A DNA stretch of 55,159 nt from an uncultured Bacteroides sp. (GTDB lineage: Bacteria > Bacteroidota > Bacteroidia > Bacteroidales > Bacteroidaceae), in NCBI RefSeq assembly GCF_910578895.1, contig NZ_CAJTSC010000021.1:1-55159 (forward strand), read 5' to 3'. Below are positions 1 to 9,522 of the stretch, one piece after another. The notes under the pieces were generated by a model. That model was not told the DNA's origin. It did not search any database and saw only the letters and a list, made by a program, of their open reading frames with translations. Numbering within the stretch: position 1 is the stretch's first letter; the number at the start of each line of letters is the position of its first letter. Position numbers and translations under genes: made by a program.

Positions 1-102
1 TTTCTATTTTTATGAGGAGCATAGCGGGCTATGTGACGAATGAAAAAGAGGAAAACAGACCGGAAAGAGACTTGGGAAGAAGCTGAAGAAACAACTTTTT
101 GA

Positions 103-123
103 AGAAAATTTAAACAGGCTCTT
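103..123 (+). repeat. Short dispersed repeat, copy 1
   Basis: A 21-bp stretch in the leader of the first gene has the core TTTAAACAGGCTCT. Close relatives of this core lie at 22874-22900 and 35339-35359, all between genes. This copy lacks an obvious partner arm for a hairpin, unlike the one before dhaK. The rest of bases 1-148 shows no gene; it is presumably the leader of the GH97 gene. Confidence 0.5.
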
Positions 124-148
124 GATATTTGCTTAAAATAAAAACAGT

Positions 149-2095
149 ATGAAGAAATTATGGAATGCGGCACTGTTGCTGTATGTGGTATTGGTTGCCG
201 CTTGCACGGCTCCCGATTCGTGGGAACTGAAATCAAAAGATAATAATGTCCGTTTTGTATTGGAGAACAAGACGGCGGGTGAAGTAACGGAACTGGCTTA
301 TTCCGTATACTATAAAGATACGATTGCTGTCGGCAAATCTCTTTTGGGCTTGATGATGGATTCGTTGGAGTATGGAAAAGATGCGGAGTTCGTATCGGCG
401 TCTCCGGTGAAAGATATTACGGAAGCCTATCAGTTGAAATCGGGCAAGCAGGTCAATACGGTTGACGATTGTCGTGAGCAGGTATTTACGTTCCGCTCTT
501 CGGAAGGAAACAACTTTGAACTGATTGTACGCGTTTATAACAATGGTATCGCTTTCCGTTACGGTTTGCCGGGTTCGGGCAAGGAACTCCACACCATTCA
601 GGCGGAGCATACGGAGTTTGCGGTACCTGTCAATGGCAAGGCATGGATACACCCTTATGATTGGAATGAGCGTAAGAAACCCAGTTACGAGCAATATTGT
701 AGCAATGCCATCGAAATTCGTTCGGAATGTAAACATGGAAGAGGTTGGGCTTTCCCGATGCTGTTTCAGACCAATGGCTTGTGGATGATGATAACCGAAG
801 CCCATTTGGACGGAACTTATCCTGCTACACATATCGATAATTCCGGTACGGACGGGGCATATAAAATCCGTTTCCCGGAATTGGACGAACCGATTGTCCC
901 GGATGCCGTGGAACCCGTATCGCAGTTGTCTTGGTACACTCCGTGGCGTGCCGTCATAGTTGGTAACGAGCTGAACACGGTTTTCCAAAACCAGATGGTC
1001 TCGCATCTCAATCCGGCTTCTGTCGTAGAGGATGAATCCTGGATAAAGGCAGGACGTTCGTGCTGGAGCTGGTGGTATAAGGGTTCCAGCGTGCTCGATT
1101 ACAAAGAACAACTGAAATATGTGGACCTCAGTGCCGAAATGGGCTGGGAGTATATGCTGATTGATGCCGGATGGCAGCGCATGGCAAATGGCGGTACAAT
1201 GGAAGATGTAGTGAAGTATGCGCAAACGAAAGGGGTAGGAGTATGGTTGTGGTATCACTCCGGTGCAGGACGTCAGAATGATACGGTTGCCGCCCGTCGC
1301 CTCATGTCCGATGCCGAATTGCGCCGTGCGGAAATGAAGCGTATCAGTGAGATTGGCGTGAAAGGCATTAAGGTCGACTTTTTTGATACGGACAAACAAC
1401 GCATCATCCAACTCTATCCGGCCATTCTGAAAGATGCGGCGGACCACCATCTGCTGGTAGACTTGCACGGTGCCACTCTGCCGCGCGGTTTCGAACGTAC
1501 CTATCCCAATATGATGACGACGGAAGCTATTCGCGGAGCGGAGACATTGGGCAGGCAGCAACGTTGCGACAAGGCTGCCGAACATAACGCTACCGTTCCT
1601 TTTACCCGTAATGTGGTAGGTTCAATGGATTATACTCCGGTAACTTTCTCCAATAAAATCCGCCAGGGAGTAGAGGCAATCCGCCAGACTACCGTGGCAC
1701 ACCAGTTGGCTTTGGCAGTAGTCTTCGAGTCCGGTTTCCAATGTTATGCCGACAGGGCGGAAGCCTATCTTGTTTTGCCGGAACAGCCGAAGCAATTCCT
1801 GAAAGATGTGCCTGCGGCATGGGATGAAAGTTGCCTGCTGGCAGGTTATCCTGCCGATTATGCGGTTATCGCACGTCGTTCGGGTGATACATGGTTCATA
1901 GGCGGCATCAGCGGTAAGGCGGAAGAGCGTGAGATAGAATTTGCGTTGCCTGCTGCCTGCAAAGGAAAGTCATTTACCCTGATAACGGACGGTGAGGATA
2001 AGGACAGTTTCGGTTCCATGCCGATGGAAAATACGGACGGGACGGTTAAGATAAAGTTGTTGCCCAATGGCGGCTTTGCAGGCATCATCCGCTGA
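149..2095 (+). CDS. GH97 glycoside hydrolase, probable retaining alpha-galactosidase type
   Basis: The 648-residue protein is a GH97 family enzyme that hydrolyses alpha-glycosidic bonds outside the cytoplasm. A lipoprotein signal ends in LVAAC with the lipid cysteine at residue 19. The N-terminal beta-sandwich spans about 25-290, the (beta/alpha)8 barrel about 300-560, and a small C-terminal sheet follows. The barrel holds GIKVDFF with Asp410. GH97 members with an Asp here are retaining alpha-galactosidases, while SusB-like inverting alpha-glucosidases lack it. Glu459 in TTEAIRG is the likely acid/base. It begins a run of four glycosidase genes whose GH36 member also points to alpha-galactosides. 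Family assignment is firm; galactose specificity is inferred from the Asp and from the neighbours. Confidence 0.9.
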   Translation: MKKLWNAALLLYVVLVAACTAPDSWELKSKDNNVRFVLENKTAGEVTELAYSVYYKDTIAVGKSLLGLMMDSLEYGKDAEFVSASPVKDITEAYQLKSGKQVNTVDDCREQVFTFRSSEGNNFELIVRVYNNGIAFRYGLPGSGKELHTIQAEHTEFAVPVNGKAWIHPYDWNERKKPSYEQYCSNAIEIRSECKHGRGWAFPMLFQTNGLWMMITEAHLDGTYPATHIDNSGTDGAYKIRFPELDEPIVPDAVEPVSQLSWYTPWRAVIVGNELNTVFQNQMVSHLNPASVVEDESWIKAGRSCWSWWYKGSSVLDYKEQLKYVDLSAEMGWEYMLIDAGWQRMANGGTMEDVVKYAQTKGVGVWLWYHSGAGRQNDTVAARRLMSDAELRRAEMKRISEIGVKGIKVDFFDTDKQRIIQLYPAILKDAADHHLLVDLHGATLPRGFERTYPNMMTTEAIRGAETLGRQQRCDKAAEHNATVPFTRNVVGSMDYTPVTFSNKIRQGVEAIRQTTVAHQLALAVVFESGFQCYADRAEAYLVLPEQPKQFLKDVPAAWDESCLLAGYPADYAVIARRSGDTWFIGGISGKAEEREIEFALPAACKGKSFTLITDGEDKDSFGSMPMENTDGTVKIKLLPNGGFAGIIR

Positions 2096-2277
2096 TAAAT
2101 GATACCGGTATCTGTATGTGGGTTTATGTTTTTACCCTTTCCTGAAGGAAACAATGTATTTGAGACATTATTGAAAAAGAATAAAACAATTTTGCAAGTT
2201 GTGTAAATGCGTTATCGGTTTCTTTGTAAAGTAATTGTCCGGTTGAGCATAAACATATAACAAATACTACAAATTAA

Positions 2278-4434
2278 ATGAAAACCATGAAAAAGAAATT
2301 GATTTTAGGAGCGCTTGCTGTGCTGATGTTATTGCCTGCAAAGGCGCAAATCGCCTGGCAACAGGTGGAACCCGGCGTTTGGAAAGGGGTAGTCGGCACG
2401 CCCGAAAGTTATTCCTTGCTGGATGTTTCCGGTGCCACTCCTCTGAAAGAGGGCTTTACCCGTTTGCCGGAAGTCGGCCTGCCTGCATTGGCGAACGAGA
2501 TAGTGGGTGCGGTGCAAGACGGTAAAACGAGCCTTCGCATTCCCCTGCAACGTAAAGAGCAACTCTACGGTTTCGGTCTGAACTTCCAGACCGTGCATCA
2601 GCGTGGCAAGATACTGAACCTGCACGTAGACCATTACGGTGGTAAAGATAACGGTCGCACGCATGCGCCTGTTCCTTTCTATATCTCCAACCGGGGGTAT
2701 GGCGTTCTCATCAATTCGGCACGTTACCTCACCGTGTATGCCGGTAGCGGTGCCCGCAAGGACAGCCCGAATGCTCCGGTAGCCAAAGACCGTAATACGG
2801 ACAAGACTTGGACTTCCGCTCCCTATTCCGATGCCGTATCTATCCTCGTTCCGGCTCCGGGTACCGAGATTTATCTCTTTGCCGGACCTACGCCGATGGA
2901 TGTAGTGCGTCGTTACAACCTGTTCTGCGGCGGTGGCACATTGCCTCCGCGCTGGGGATTGGGCTTTACACAACGCACCAAGAAGCTCTATACGGCCGAT
3001 GATGTGGAGAAGGAAGCCGCTGAATTCGAACGCCGCGGTTTTCCGTTGGATTTCATCGGACTGGAACCGGGCTGGCAGAGCAAGGCATATCCCTGCACGT
3101 TCGAGTGGGACAAGGGACGCTATGCCGATCCTGCAGGTTTTGTCAAGACCATGTTGGATAAAGGCGTGCGCATCAACCTGTGGACAAACCCCTATGTATC
3201 TCCCGAGTCTGATGTGTATAAGGAAATGTATCCGGTCAGCGGTTCGCATACGGTATGGTGCGGCATCGTTCCCGACCTGGCAGGTGAAAAAGCGCGCCGG
3301 CTTTGGAAAGACAAGCTGGAAAAAGAGCATATCAATATCGGCGTGAGCGGATATAAGATAGATGAGGTGGACGGATACGACCGCTACTTGTGGCCCGATG
3401 TCGCCACTTTCCCCAGCGGTGTTTCTGCCGAACAGATGCGTCAGACGTATGGATTGTGGGTGCAACGTACCACTGCCGATCTTTACAAACAGCGTAATCA
3501 GCGTACCTTCGGACTGGTACGTGCCTCCAATGCCGGTGCAAGTTCATATCCTTATGTCATTTATAACGATTATTACAGCCATCAGGATTTCATCACGGCA
3601 CTGATAAACTCCGGTTTCAGCGGAGTGTTGTGGACACCGGAAGTCCGTGGCTCCAAGACCGGTGAAGAGTGGTTGCGTCGTTTCCAGTCGGTTGTCTTTT
3701 CACCTATGGCGATGATTAATGCCTGGGCAAGCGGCACGAAACCTTGGTCGTTCCCGGAAGTTGCGCCGCAAATCAAGGAATATGCCACATTGCGTATGCA
3801 GATGATGCCGTATTGGTACACGGAGTTTGCCCGTTATCATTTTGACGGTATTCCTCCTTTCCGTGCCATCAATCTGGAACCGGGCTTCAATCCTGAACAA
3901 GCCGTTAGCACGGAGATGAAGAGCACCAATTTGGAAGATAATCCGTATCTGGAAGCCATATCCAAGGAAATCAAAGACCAGTATATGGCAGGCGAATACC
4001 TGTTGGTCGCTCCGATGTTCGCAGGACAAAAAGAGCGTACCGTTGTGTTGCCGCAAGGCAATTGGTACGATTTCTATACCGGCAAGTACGTGGGTAATGG
4101 AGAACGTATTAAGGTAGCTCCCGGTTTGGACCGTATTCCGGTATTCGTCAAAGACGGCGCCGTCATCCCCTTTATGGAAGCCATGCTTCATGCTCCCAAG
4201 GCTGGACAGAAGGTTAATCTTGAAATCCGCCACTATGGCAAGGCAGACGGTGCTTACCGTTTGTATGACGATGATGGCGAGACTTTCGATTACGAGAAAG
4301 GCGCTTATTCGTGGCGTGAGATAAAAGTGACACGCGATAAGAAAGGCCGTCTGAAGGGTACTATCTCCAAAGCGGAGAAAGGGAAACCGGATAATATTGC
4401 AACGGTAAGCTGGAAATTTATGACTAATGACTAA
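2278..4434 (+). CDS. GH31 alpha-glycosidase, secreted
   Basis: This 718-residue GH31 enzyme has a signal peptide ending near AKAQ (residue 24). The N-terminal beta domain is followed by a barrel from about 220 to 530. The nucleophile motif is GYKIDEVDG (Asp362) instead of the common WxDMNE. Asp431 in YNDYY is the candidate acid/base. KxDE-type motifs occur in GH31 branches that include bacterial alpha-galactosidases and other non-glucosidase activities, so the substrate should not be assumed to be glucose. The gene starts 182 bp after the GH97 gene; a lone inverted GTCTCAAA half-site (TTTGAGAC, 2159-2166) lies in that gap. The protein is full length and probably works with the GH97 and GH36 enzymes. 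Confidence 0.88.
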   Translation: MKTMKKKLILGALAVLMLLPAKAQIAWQQVEPGVWKGVVGTPESYSLLDVSGATPLKEGFTRLPEVGLPALANEIVGAVQDGKTSLRIPLQRKEQLYGFGLNFQTVHQRGKILNLHVDHYGGKDNGRTHAPVPFYISNRGYGVLINSARYLTVYAGSGARKDSPNAPVAKDRNTDKTWTSAPYSDAVSILVPAPGTEIYLFAGPTPMDVVRRYNLFCGGGTLPPRWGLGFTQRTKKLYTADDVEKEAAEFERRGFPLDFIGLEPGWQSKAYPCTFEWDKGRYADPAGFVKTMLDKGVRINLWTNPYVSPESDVYKEMYPVSGSHTVWCGIVPDLAGEKARRLWKDKLEKEHINIGVSGYKIDEVDGYDRYLWPDVATFPSGVSAEQMRQTYGLWVQRTTADLYKQRNQRTFGLVRASNAGASSYPYVIYNDYYSHQDFITALINSGFSGVLWTPEVRGSKTGEEWLRRFQSVVFSPMAMINAWASGTKPWSFPEVAPQIKEYATLRMQMMPYWYTEFARYHFDGIPPFRAINLEPGFNPEQAVSTEMKSTNLEDNPYLEAISKEIKDQYMAGEYLLVAPMFAGQKERTVVLPQGNWYDFYTGKYVGNGERIKVAPGLDRIPVFVKDGAVIPFMEAMLHAPKAGQKVNLEIRHYGKADGAYRLYDDDGETFDYEKGAYSWREIKVTRDKKGRLKGTISKAEKGKPDNIATVSWKFMTND

Positions 4435-4444
4435 GTGACGGTTT

Positions 4445-4471
4445 GTCATCCGGCATACATTGCCGGATGAC
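4445..4471 (+). other. Perfect intercistronic hairpin
   Basis: GTCATCCGGCA and TGCCGGATGAC form an 11-bp perfect stem with a 5-nt loop, 10 nt after the GH31 stop codon and 45 nt before the GH36 start. There is no T-run, so it looks more like an mRNA-stabilising or partial-termination hairpin inside an operon than a full terminator. Confidence 0.6.
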
Positions 4472-4516
4472 GATAGCACTACACACTAAATTCTCATTTA
4501 TAAACCAATCATAATA

Positions 4517-6676
4517 ATGAAGAACCTCTTTCTAATATCCATTTTTCTCTGCTGTGCCTGCCTGATGCGCGCCGCAGACAATCCTAATGTAAAGAAACTT
4601 TTTGCCGTTACTTCCGGTGAACTGAAACTCTCTTTTATGGTAGGTTCGGACAACCGTCTCTACCAGCTTGGTTTCGGCGATGCTGCCGTTGAAGTGGCCC
4701 CTCCTGCCAAGATGCCTTCCCGCGAAAGTGAATTTTTTCCGCCATACGGCAACGGAGTGATTACCGAACCCGCCCTGCAAGCCACTCATGTGGACGGTAA
4801 CACCTCTACCGAACTTCACTATACGGGACACCGCACGGAAGATTTGGGTGACAATGTTTCCCAAACCGTTATCTCTTTGAAAGACCCTGCTTATCCGTTT
4901 ACGGTGGATATCTACATTAAGTGTTATCCGGATAACAGCATGATGGAAATCTGGAATACCGTCAGTCATAACGAGAAAGGGAAGGTAACCCTTTACCGTT
5001 TTGCCTCCGCTTCGCCCGTCTTGAAAGCCAAAGCATACTGGCTCACTCAGTTCATGGGTAACTACAAGCGTGAAGCAACGCTTAGTGAAGAGCGGCTGAC
5101 GGAAGGTGTCAAGGTGCTCGACTCTAAACTCGGGGTACGTGCCCACCAGATGCGCATTCCCTCTTTCATGCTCTCTCTCAATGCTCCGGCAGATGAGAAC
5201 AAGGGCGAAGTCCTTGCCGCTTCCTTGCGTTGGAGCGGTAGTTTCCAGTTTGCTTTCGATGTGGATTGGAACAAGAATCTCCGTCTCATAACCGGCATGA
5301 ACCCGTTAGGCTCTCAATATCATTTGGAGCGCGGCGGCACGTTCACCACTCCTGCCATTCTCTATGCTTACAGCAAGCAGGGCAAAGGCGAAGCAAGCCG
5401 CCGCTATCATCGTTGGGCTATGAAGCACGCCATACGTGATGCGCAGAAAGACCGTCCCGTATTGTTGAACAACTGGGAAGCCACCCATTGCGACTTCGAC
5501 GAAGAACGTCTGAAAGAACTGTTCAACGGTGCCCGCCAGACGGGCGCGGAACTTTTCCTGCTGGACGACGGTTGGTTTGGCAACGGCGCCTACTCCCGCG
5601 ATGACGACAAACACGGTTTGGGCGATTGGGAACCTTCCACCAAGAAACTGCCTCGCGGACTCTCCTACATTGCCAAGGAAGCCTTGAAGCGGAAAGTCGG
5701 ATTCGGCATCTGGCTCGAACCGGAAATGGTGAATCCTCAAAGCGAGCTTTACCGTAAGCATCCCGAATGGATTATCACCCAGCCCAAGCGTGACCCGATA
5801 TTGGGTCGTCATCAGGAAATACTCGACTTGACACGCCCCGAAGTGCAGGCATACGAGTGGGAAATCATTGATAAGACCTTGCGTCCCAATCCGGACATTA
5901 CTTATGTGAAGTGGGATTGCAACCGTTACGTCACCCAACCCGGTTCGGGTTATCTGCAACCTGCCGAACAAAGCCATCTTTGGATTGATTATAACTGGGC
6001 GCTTTACCGCCTTATGGACCGCTTTGCCAAGGAGTTTCCCAACGTCATGGCAATGCTTTGCGCCGGTGGTTCCGGCCGTGTGGATTACGGTGCAATGCCT
6101 TACTTCCACAGTTTCTGGCCCAGCGACAATACCGATCCGCTTGGACGTATCAAGATACAGTGGGGCTTCTCTCATTTCTTCCCGGCAAGCACTATTTCCG
6201 CACACGTTACCCGTATGGGCAAGCGCCACCTGAAACTGGCGATTGATGTGGCGCTGAGCGGTGCTTTCGGTGTAGACCTTGCATTGGACAAAGCCACTCC
6301 CGAAGAGCGTGCCCAGATAGCCGATGCCGTGAAACTTTATAAAGAGAGTATCCGTCCGTTAGTGATGCAAGGCGAACTTTATCGCCTGGTATCTCCTTAC
6401 GAGCATCCGTTGGCTTCTTTGAGCTATGTCTCCACGGATAAGCAGCATGCCGTAGTCTATCTCTATCAGACAAAAGACGGCAATGTGCCACAAGTGGTTT
6501 TGGGTGGGCTCGATGCCGGTAAGAAATACCGCGTAGAGGAAGTCGGACTTCCGAAAGGAGCTGTCTCCCGCTTCCCGGCTCATGGCAAAACCTTTACAGG
6601 TGCCGAACTGATGAGTGCAGGACTTGCCAATCCGTTGGATACGCAGTTCGAGAGCGCGGTGCTTATCTTGAAATAA
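4517..6676 (+). CDS. GH36 alpha-galactosidase, secreted
   Basis: A 719-residue GH36 alpha-galactosidase that releases terminal alpha-1,6-galactose from raffinose-type sugars or galactomannan side chains. A signal peptide occupies about the first 20 residues. The N-terminal beta-supersandwich runs to about 300 and the barrel to about 620, with a short C-terminal beta domain. YVKWDCNRY carries the nucleophile Asp467, and SDNTD carries the acid/base Asp537. The 70-residue gap between them equals that of characterised GH36 enzymes. Other family marks are LDDGWFG, GIWLEPEMV and a CAGGSGRVD motif. The gene lies 82 bp after GH31 and 34 bp before the next glycosidase, so co-transcription is likely. 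This is the best substrate marker in the first cluster. Confidence 0.94.
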   Translation: MKNLFLISIFLCCACLMRAADNPNVKKLFAVTSGELKLSFMVGSDNRLYQLGFGDAAVEVAPPAKMPSRESEFFPPYGNGVITEPALQATHVDGNTSTELHYTGHRTEDLGDNVSQTVISLKDPAYPFTVDIYIKCYPDNSMMEIWNTVSHNEKGKVTLYRFASASPVLKAKAYWLTQFMGNYKREATLSEERLTEGVKVLDSKLGVRAHQMRIPSFMLSLNAPADENKGEVLAASLRWSGSFQFAFDVDWNKNLRLITGMNPLGSQYHLERGGTFTTPAILYAYSKQGKGEASRRYHRWAMKHAIRDAQKDRPVLLNNWEATHCDFDEERLKELFNGARQTGAELFLLDDGWFGNGAYSRDDDKHGLGDWEPSTKKLPRGLSYIAKEALKRKVGFGIWLEPEMVNPQSELYRKHPEWIITQPKRDPILGRHQEILDLTRPEVQAYEWEIIDKTLRPNPDITYVKWDCNRYVTQPGSGYLQPAEQSHLWIDYNWALYRLMDRFAKEFPNVMAMLCAGGSGRVDYGAMPYFHSFWPSDNTDPLGRIKIQWGFSHFFPASTISAHVTRMGKRHLKLAIDVALSGAFGVDLALDKATPEERAQIADAVKLYKESIRPLVMQGELYRLVSPYEHPLASLSYVSTDKQHAVVYLYQTKDGNVPQVVLGGLDAGKKYRVEEVGLPKGAVSRFPAHGKTFTGAELMSAGLANPLDTQFESAVLILK

Positions 6677-6710
6677 ACTTCCATTCTTTCAATAATACAT
6701 TATTATATAT

Positions 6711-8750
6711 ATGAAACAATTCTTGATACTCATATCCTTTTTATTGGCTGTCTCGTTTGCAGCCGTAGCCCAGCCTCAGGACCGTTGGACCATTCAGCCG
6801 GACGGTTCTATCCAATGGGTGCCTGTGCAGAACCTGCCGCATGAAGATCATCTGGAGATGAGCGGACAGATGATTTCCGTTGTTCTCCGTTACGGTGTGG
6901 ATGCCGGGCAGCGTTTCCACCTCAATCGTAGCCTGGTTTTTCCCATGCTTCGCATGAAGCCCAACAAAACGCAGAACAACCTGAAACAGCGCTTTGATGT
7001 CAATATCCCTGCTTTGGTGACTGTGGACGACCAAACCCTTCTGAACGAAAACGTCAAGGACATTACTTTCAACGGCATCATGCGCGTGGAAAGTGATTTC
7101 GGATACGTCTACCGCCGTAAGGAACTGAAAGATGCCATTCACGTGACGCGCATCCTTTATCCCTCTACCAACGCCGCCCGTTATCTGGAGGAATATGCGT
7201 TCAAGAATAACAGCCGGCAGGCTGTTACCTTGCGTGTGCCCGAGTGGCGCGTCACCTATACCACGCCCGAGGAAGCAGGTGTTTACGGCGCTTATCGCAT
7301 TGAAGCCTCTCTTTCCAAACAAGGCACGTTCGTCTTGAAGCCGGGCGAAACGTTGGAGTTCTACGCACTCTTCACCGGAAGCAAGGTGTCGGATGCTGTG
7401 ACGGAAAAGGACAACACCGCTTTCTCGCGCATTACTATCCAAAGTGAACGTGCAGGGCGGCAGGCGCTTATCAATCAATGGTGGAATAACCTTGTGCTGG
7501 ATACTCCCGATCCGGTGCTGAACCGTATGTTTGCCTTTGCCAAGTTGCGTGGTGCGGAGAGCATCTATCGCACAAAAGGTGGTTTGATGCACGGTCCCGG
7601 CGGTGAGGCTTATTATGCAGCCGTATGGGCAAATGACCAGGCGGAATATATCAATCCGTTCTTTCCTTTCTTGGGATATGAAATCGGCAATGAATCGGCT
7701 CTGAACAGTTTCCGCCATTTTGCCCGTTACATGAATCCTGAATACAAACCTATTCCGAGTTCCATTATTTCCGAAGGTGTCAGTTTCTGGCACGGGGCGA
7801 AAGACCGTGGCGACGGGGCTATGATAGCTTATGGTGCCGCCCGCTATGCCTTGGCACGCGGCAATAAGGAAGAAGCCCGTGAACTTTGGAAACTCATTGA
7901 ATGGTGTCTCGAATACTGCCATCGCAAACTGACACCCGCCGGGGTGGTGGCTTCCAATTCCGATGAACTGGAAAACCGTTTCCCTGCCGGCGATGCCAAC
8001 CTCTGTACGTCTACGCTCTATTACGATGCTTTGCATTCCGCCGTATTGTTGGGACGTGAGTTGGGCATATCCGCCAAGCAGCTGAATACTTACCGTGACC
8101 GGGCAAAAACTTTGGAACAAGCCATCGAGAAGCATTTCGGCTACGAGATAGAGGGCTTCCATAGCTATCGCTACTACGAAGGAAACGACATTCTCCGTTC
8201 CTGGATTTGCATGCCGCTGGTTATGGGCATCTACACCCGTGCACAAGGTACCATCGACGCTCTCTTCTCGCCCCGTCTTTGGACGGACGACGGGCTGCTG
8301 ACGCAAGCCGGAACGGAAACTTTCTGGGACCGCTCCACGCTCTATGCCCTGCGCGGCACCATTGCCGCCGGTGAAGTGGCAAAAGGCATGAACTTCCTGA
8401 AGAAGTATTCCCGCCGCCGTTTGCTTGGAGACCATGTGCCTTATGCCATCGAGGCATGGCCCGAAGGCGACCAGCGCCATTTGTCTGCCGAAAGCGGTCT
8501 TTATTGCCGCATCTATACCGAAGGATTGTTCGGTATCCGTCCTGTCGGACTCGGCAGCTTCGAAATGACACCCCGTCTTCCTCAGGAATGGAATTACATG
8601 AACCTGAACAATGTACGTGCCTTTAATTCCGATTTCGATATCCGCGTATCACGCGCCGGAAAGAAGTTGCACGTGGAAGTGCTGAAAGGCGGCAAGGCTG
8701 TCCTGAAAAAGAATATAGAGGAAGGAAAGACAATCAAGGTACAGCTATAA
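6711..8750 (+). CDS. Six-hairpin (alpha/alpha)6-barrel glycosidase, secreted
   Basis: The 679-residue protein has a signal peptide ending at about residue 20 (AAVAQ). Its N-terminal half is beta-rich. From about residue 255 it has helical repeats typical of six-hairpin glycosidases, with acidic clusters such as WANDQAEY and SNSDELENRFPAGDANL, then EAWPEGDQ and AESGLYCR near the C-terminus. A short beta tail ends the protein. I do not recognise a precise GH family or a proven catalytic pair. It is the last gene of the alpha-galactoside-type cluster, followed by a terminator at 8847-8897, so it likely completes breakdown of the same glycan. Fold assignment is fairly sure; activity is unknown. 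Confidence 0.65.
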   Translation: MKQFLILISFLLAVSFAAVAQPQDRWTIQPDGSIQWVPVQNLPHEDHLEMSGQMISVVLRYGVDAGQRFHLNRSLVFPMLRMKPNKTQNNLKQRFDVNIPALVTVDDQTLLNENVKDITFNGIMRVESDFGYVYRRKELKDAIHVTRILYPSTNAARYLEEYAFKNNSRQAVTLRVPEWRVTYTTPEEAGVYGAYRIEASLSKQGTFVLKPGETLEFYALFTGSKVSDAVTEKDNTAFSRITIQSERAGRQALINQWWNNLVLDTPDPVLNRMFAFAKLRGAESIYRTKGGLMHGPGGEAYYAAVWANDQAEYINPFFPFLGYEIGNESALNSFRHFARYMNPEYKPIPSSIISEGVSFWHGAKDRGDGAMIAYGAARYALARGNKEEARELWKLIEWCLEYCHRKLTPAGVVASNSDELENRFPAGDANLCTSTLYYDALHSAVLLGRELGISAKQLNTYRDRAKTLEQAIEKHFGYEIEGFHSYRYYEGNDILRSWICMPLVMGIYTRAQGTIDALFSPRLWTDDGLLTQAGTETFWDRSTLYALRGTIAAGEVAKGMNFLKKYSRRRLLGDHVPYAIEAWPEGDQRHLSAESGLYCRIYTEGLFGIRPVGLGSFEMTPRLPQEWNYMNLNNVRAFNSDFDIRVSRAGKKLHVEVLKGGKAVLKKNIEEGKTIKVQL

Positions 8751-8846
8751 AGGGCTGTGCAACACGGTTGCTTGCCCGATAAGGCGGAAGGGGCGGAATA
8801 ACTCCGTTTGATATATACCTGCGCTTTTTCGAAGAAACTTACCTAC

Positions 8847-8897
8847 CTGTGGGATATATGGATGTATTGTGTTGCATCTGTATATCCCACAGTTTTT
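8847..8897 (+). terminator. Terminator after the alpha-galactosidase cluster
   Basis: CTGTGGGATATA (8847-8858) pairs perfectly with TATATCCCACAG (8881-8892). The spacer can form a second small stem (GATG/CATC), and TTTTTG follows. It lies about 100 bp after the last glycosidase stop codon. Confidence 0.8.
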
Positions 8898-8973
8898 GTT
8901 ATGCCTTGAATGAGGGATGGCGGCTGGCTTTTAGCTTCGGGTCCGGAGGGCGATGCCGGCGGCTTCGGCTGTG

Positions 8974-9000
8974 ACAAAAAGACACCGGAACCGTGTTTTT
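8974..9000 (-). terminator. Imperfect terminator at the end of repeat element copy A
   Basis: Read on the minus strand, ACACGG-TT-CCGGTGT forms a short stem with one bulged G, followed by CTTTTTG. The matching position in copy B (35990-36014) is a perfect 8-bp terminator of different sequence. Structure is kept while sequence changes, although this copy is weak. Confidence 0.45.
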
Positions 9001-9142
9001 GCTTACTCCCGCCCCTGCGCCTTTCTTCCGGAATAGAAGCGGCTTGCATAAAAGGCGGATGGATATGCTTCTTTCTTCGATAAAAATGCACCGCTTATGC
9101 AAAAAAACAGTTCTTTTTTCTGTCGGACACCGGCATTTCAGC

Positions 9143-9200
9143 CGACAGACAATAATGTCTGTCACGAGCGACATTAATGTCCCTCGCGATCGACATTATT
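9143..9200. repeat. Cluster of GACATTAATGTC-type palindromes in copy A
   Basis: GACAGACA-ATAA-TGTCTGTC, then GACATTAATGTC (a perfect 12-bp palindrome), then GACATTATTG follow one another within about 60 bp, separated by short CG-rich spacers. Copy B has the same kind of cluster at 35750-35819. They may be protein-binding dyads or RNA hairpins. Confidence 0.6.
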
Positions 9201-9522
9201 GCCGCTCGCCACAGACACCGATATCGGGCAAATGGGATGCCTGTACAGGGCATTTCCGATGCTTTTCCGCGCTGGTTGGTTTGTAAGGATTTCGCTATTG
9301 CATTGAGAATACGCAAGATGGGTGGCTTTCGTTTCGTTTTTTCCGGGCGGCAGCACCTCTGGGCGGAAACAGGCGATTCTGAGGGATTGGAAAATGCAGG
9401 TTGTCAGAAAATACGGGTATAATGACAAAAAGATAAAAAGACAAATAAACATACATACAAACACACGGCATCTTCTCCAACCGTTCTCAAAACCTGTTCC
9501 GCTTTTGCCCGATGTTATCAGT

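Larger units (their letters stand above)
8974..9431 (-). repeat. Dispersed repeat element, copy A (possible structured RNA)
   Basis: Read on the minus strand, this segment aligns over most of its length with 35514-36013 on the plus strand. Shared landmarks in order are TTTTTGTCATT, CTGACAA, CAGAATCG, TAGCGAAAT, an ATGCC/GGCAT hairpin, GACATTAATGTC-type palindromes, a GCATAA/TTATGC hairpin, GGAAGAAAG, GGGAGTAAGC, and a terminator-like end. The TTGCATAA/TTATGCAA stem here (9044-9051 with 9095-9102) is matched in copy B by CTGCATAAA/TTTATGCAG, so the first base pair changes in a compensated way. The copies differ in length by about 40 bp by gaps not in multiples of three, which argues against one conserved protein. 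It could be a noncoding RNA or a miniature mobile element. Confidence 0.6.

Noticed and set aside
8899..9464. Small proteins encoded in the repeat elements (both copies have open frames of 80-100 codons, one pair sharing an RSISIR-type stretch).
   Set aside because: The similarity follows DNA-level conservation, gaps between the copies break the frame elsewhere, and several frames are open at once. Hairpins with a compensated pair fit RNA or DNA structure better, though a short peptide is not fully excluded.
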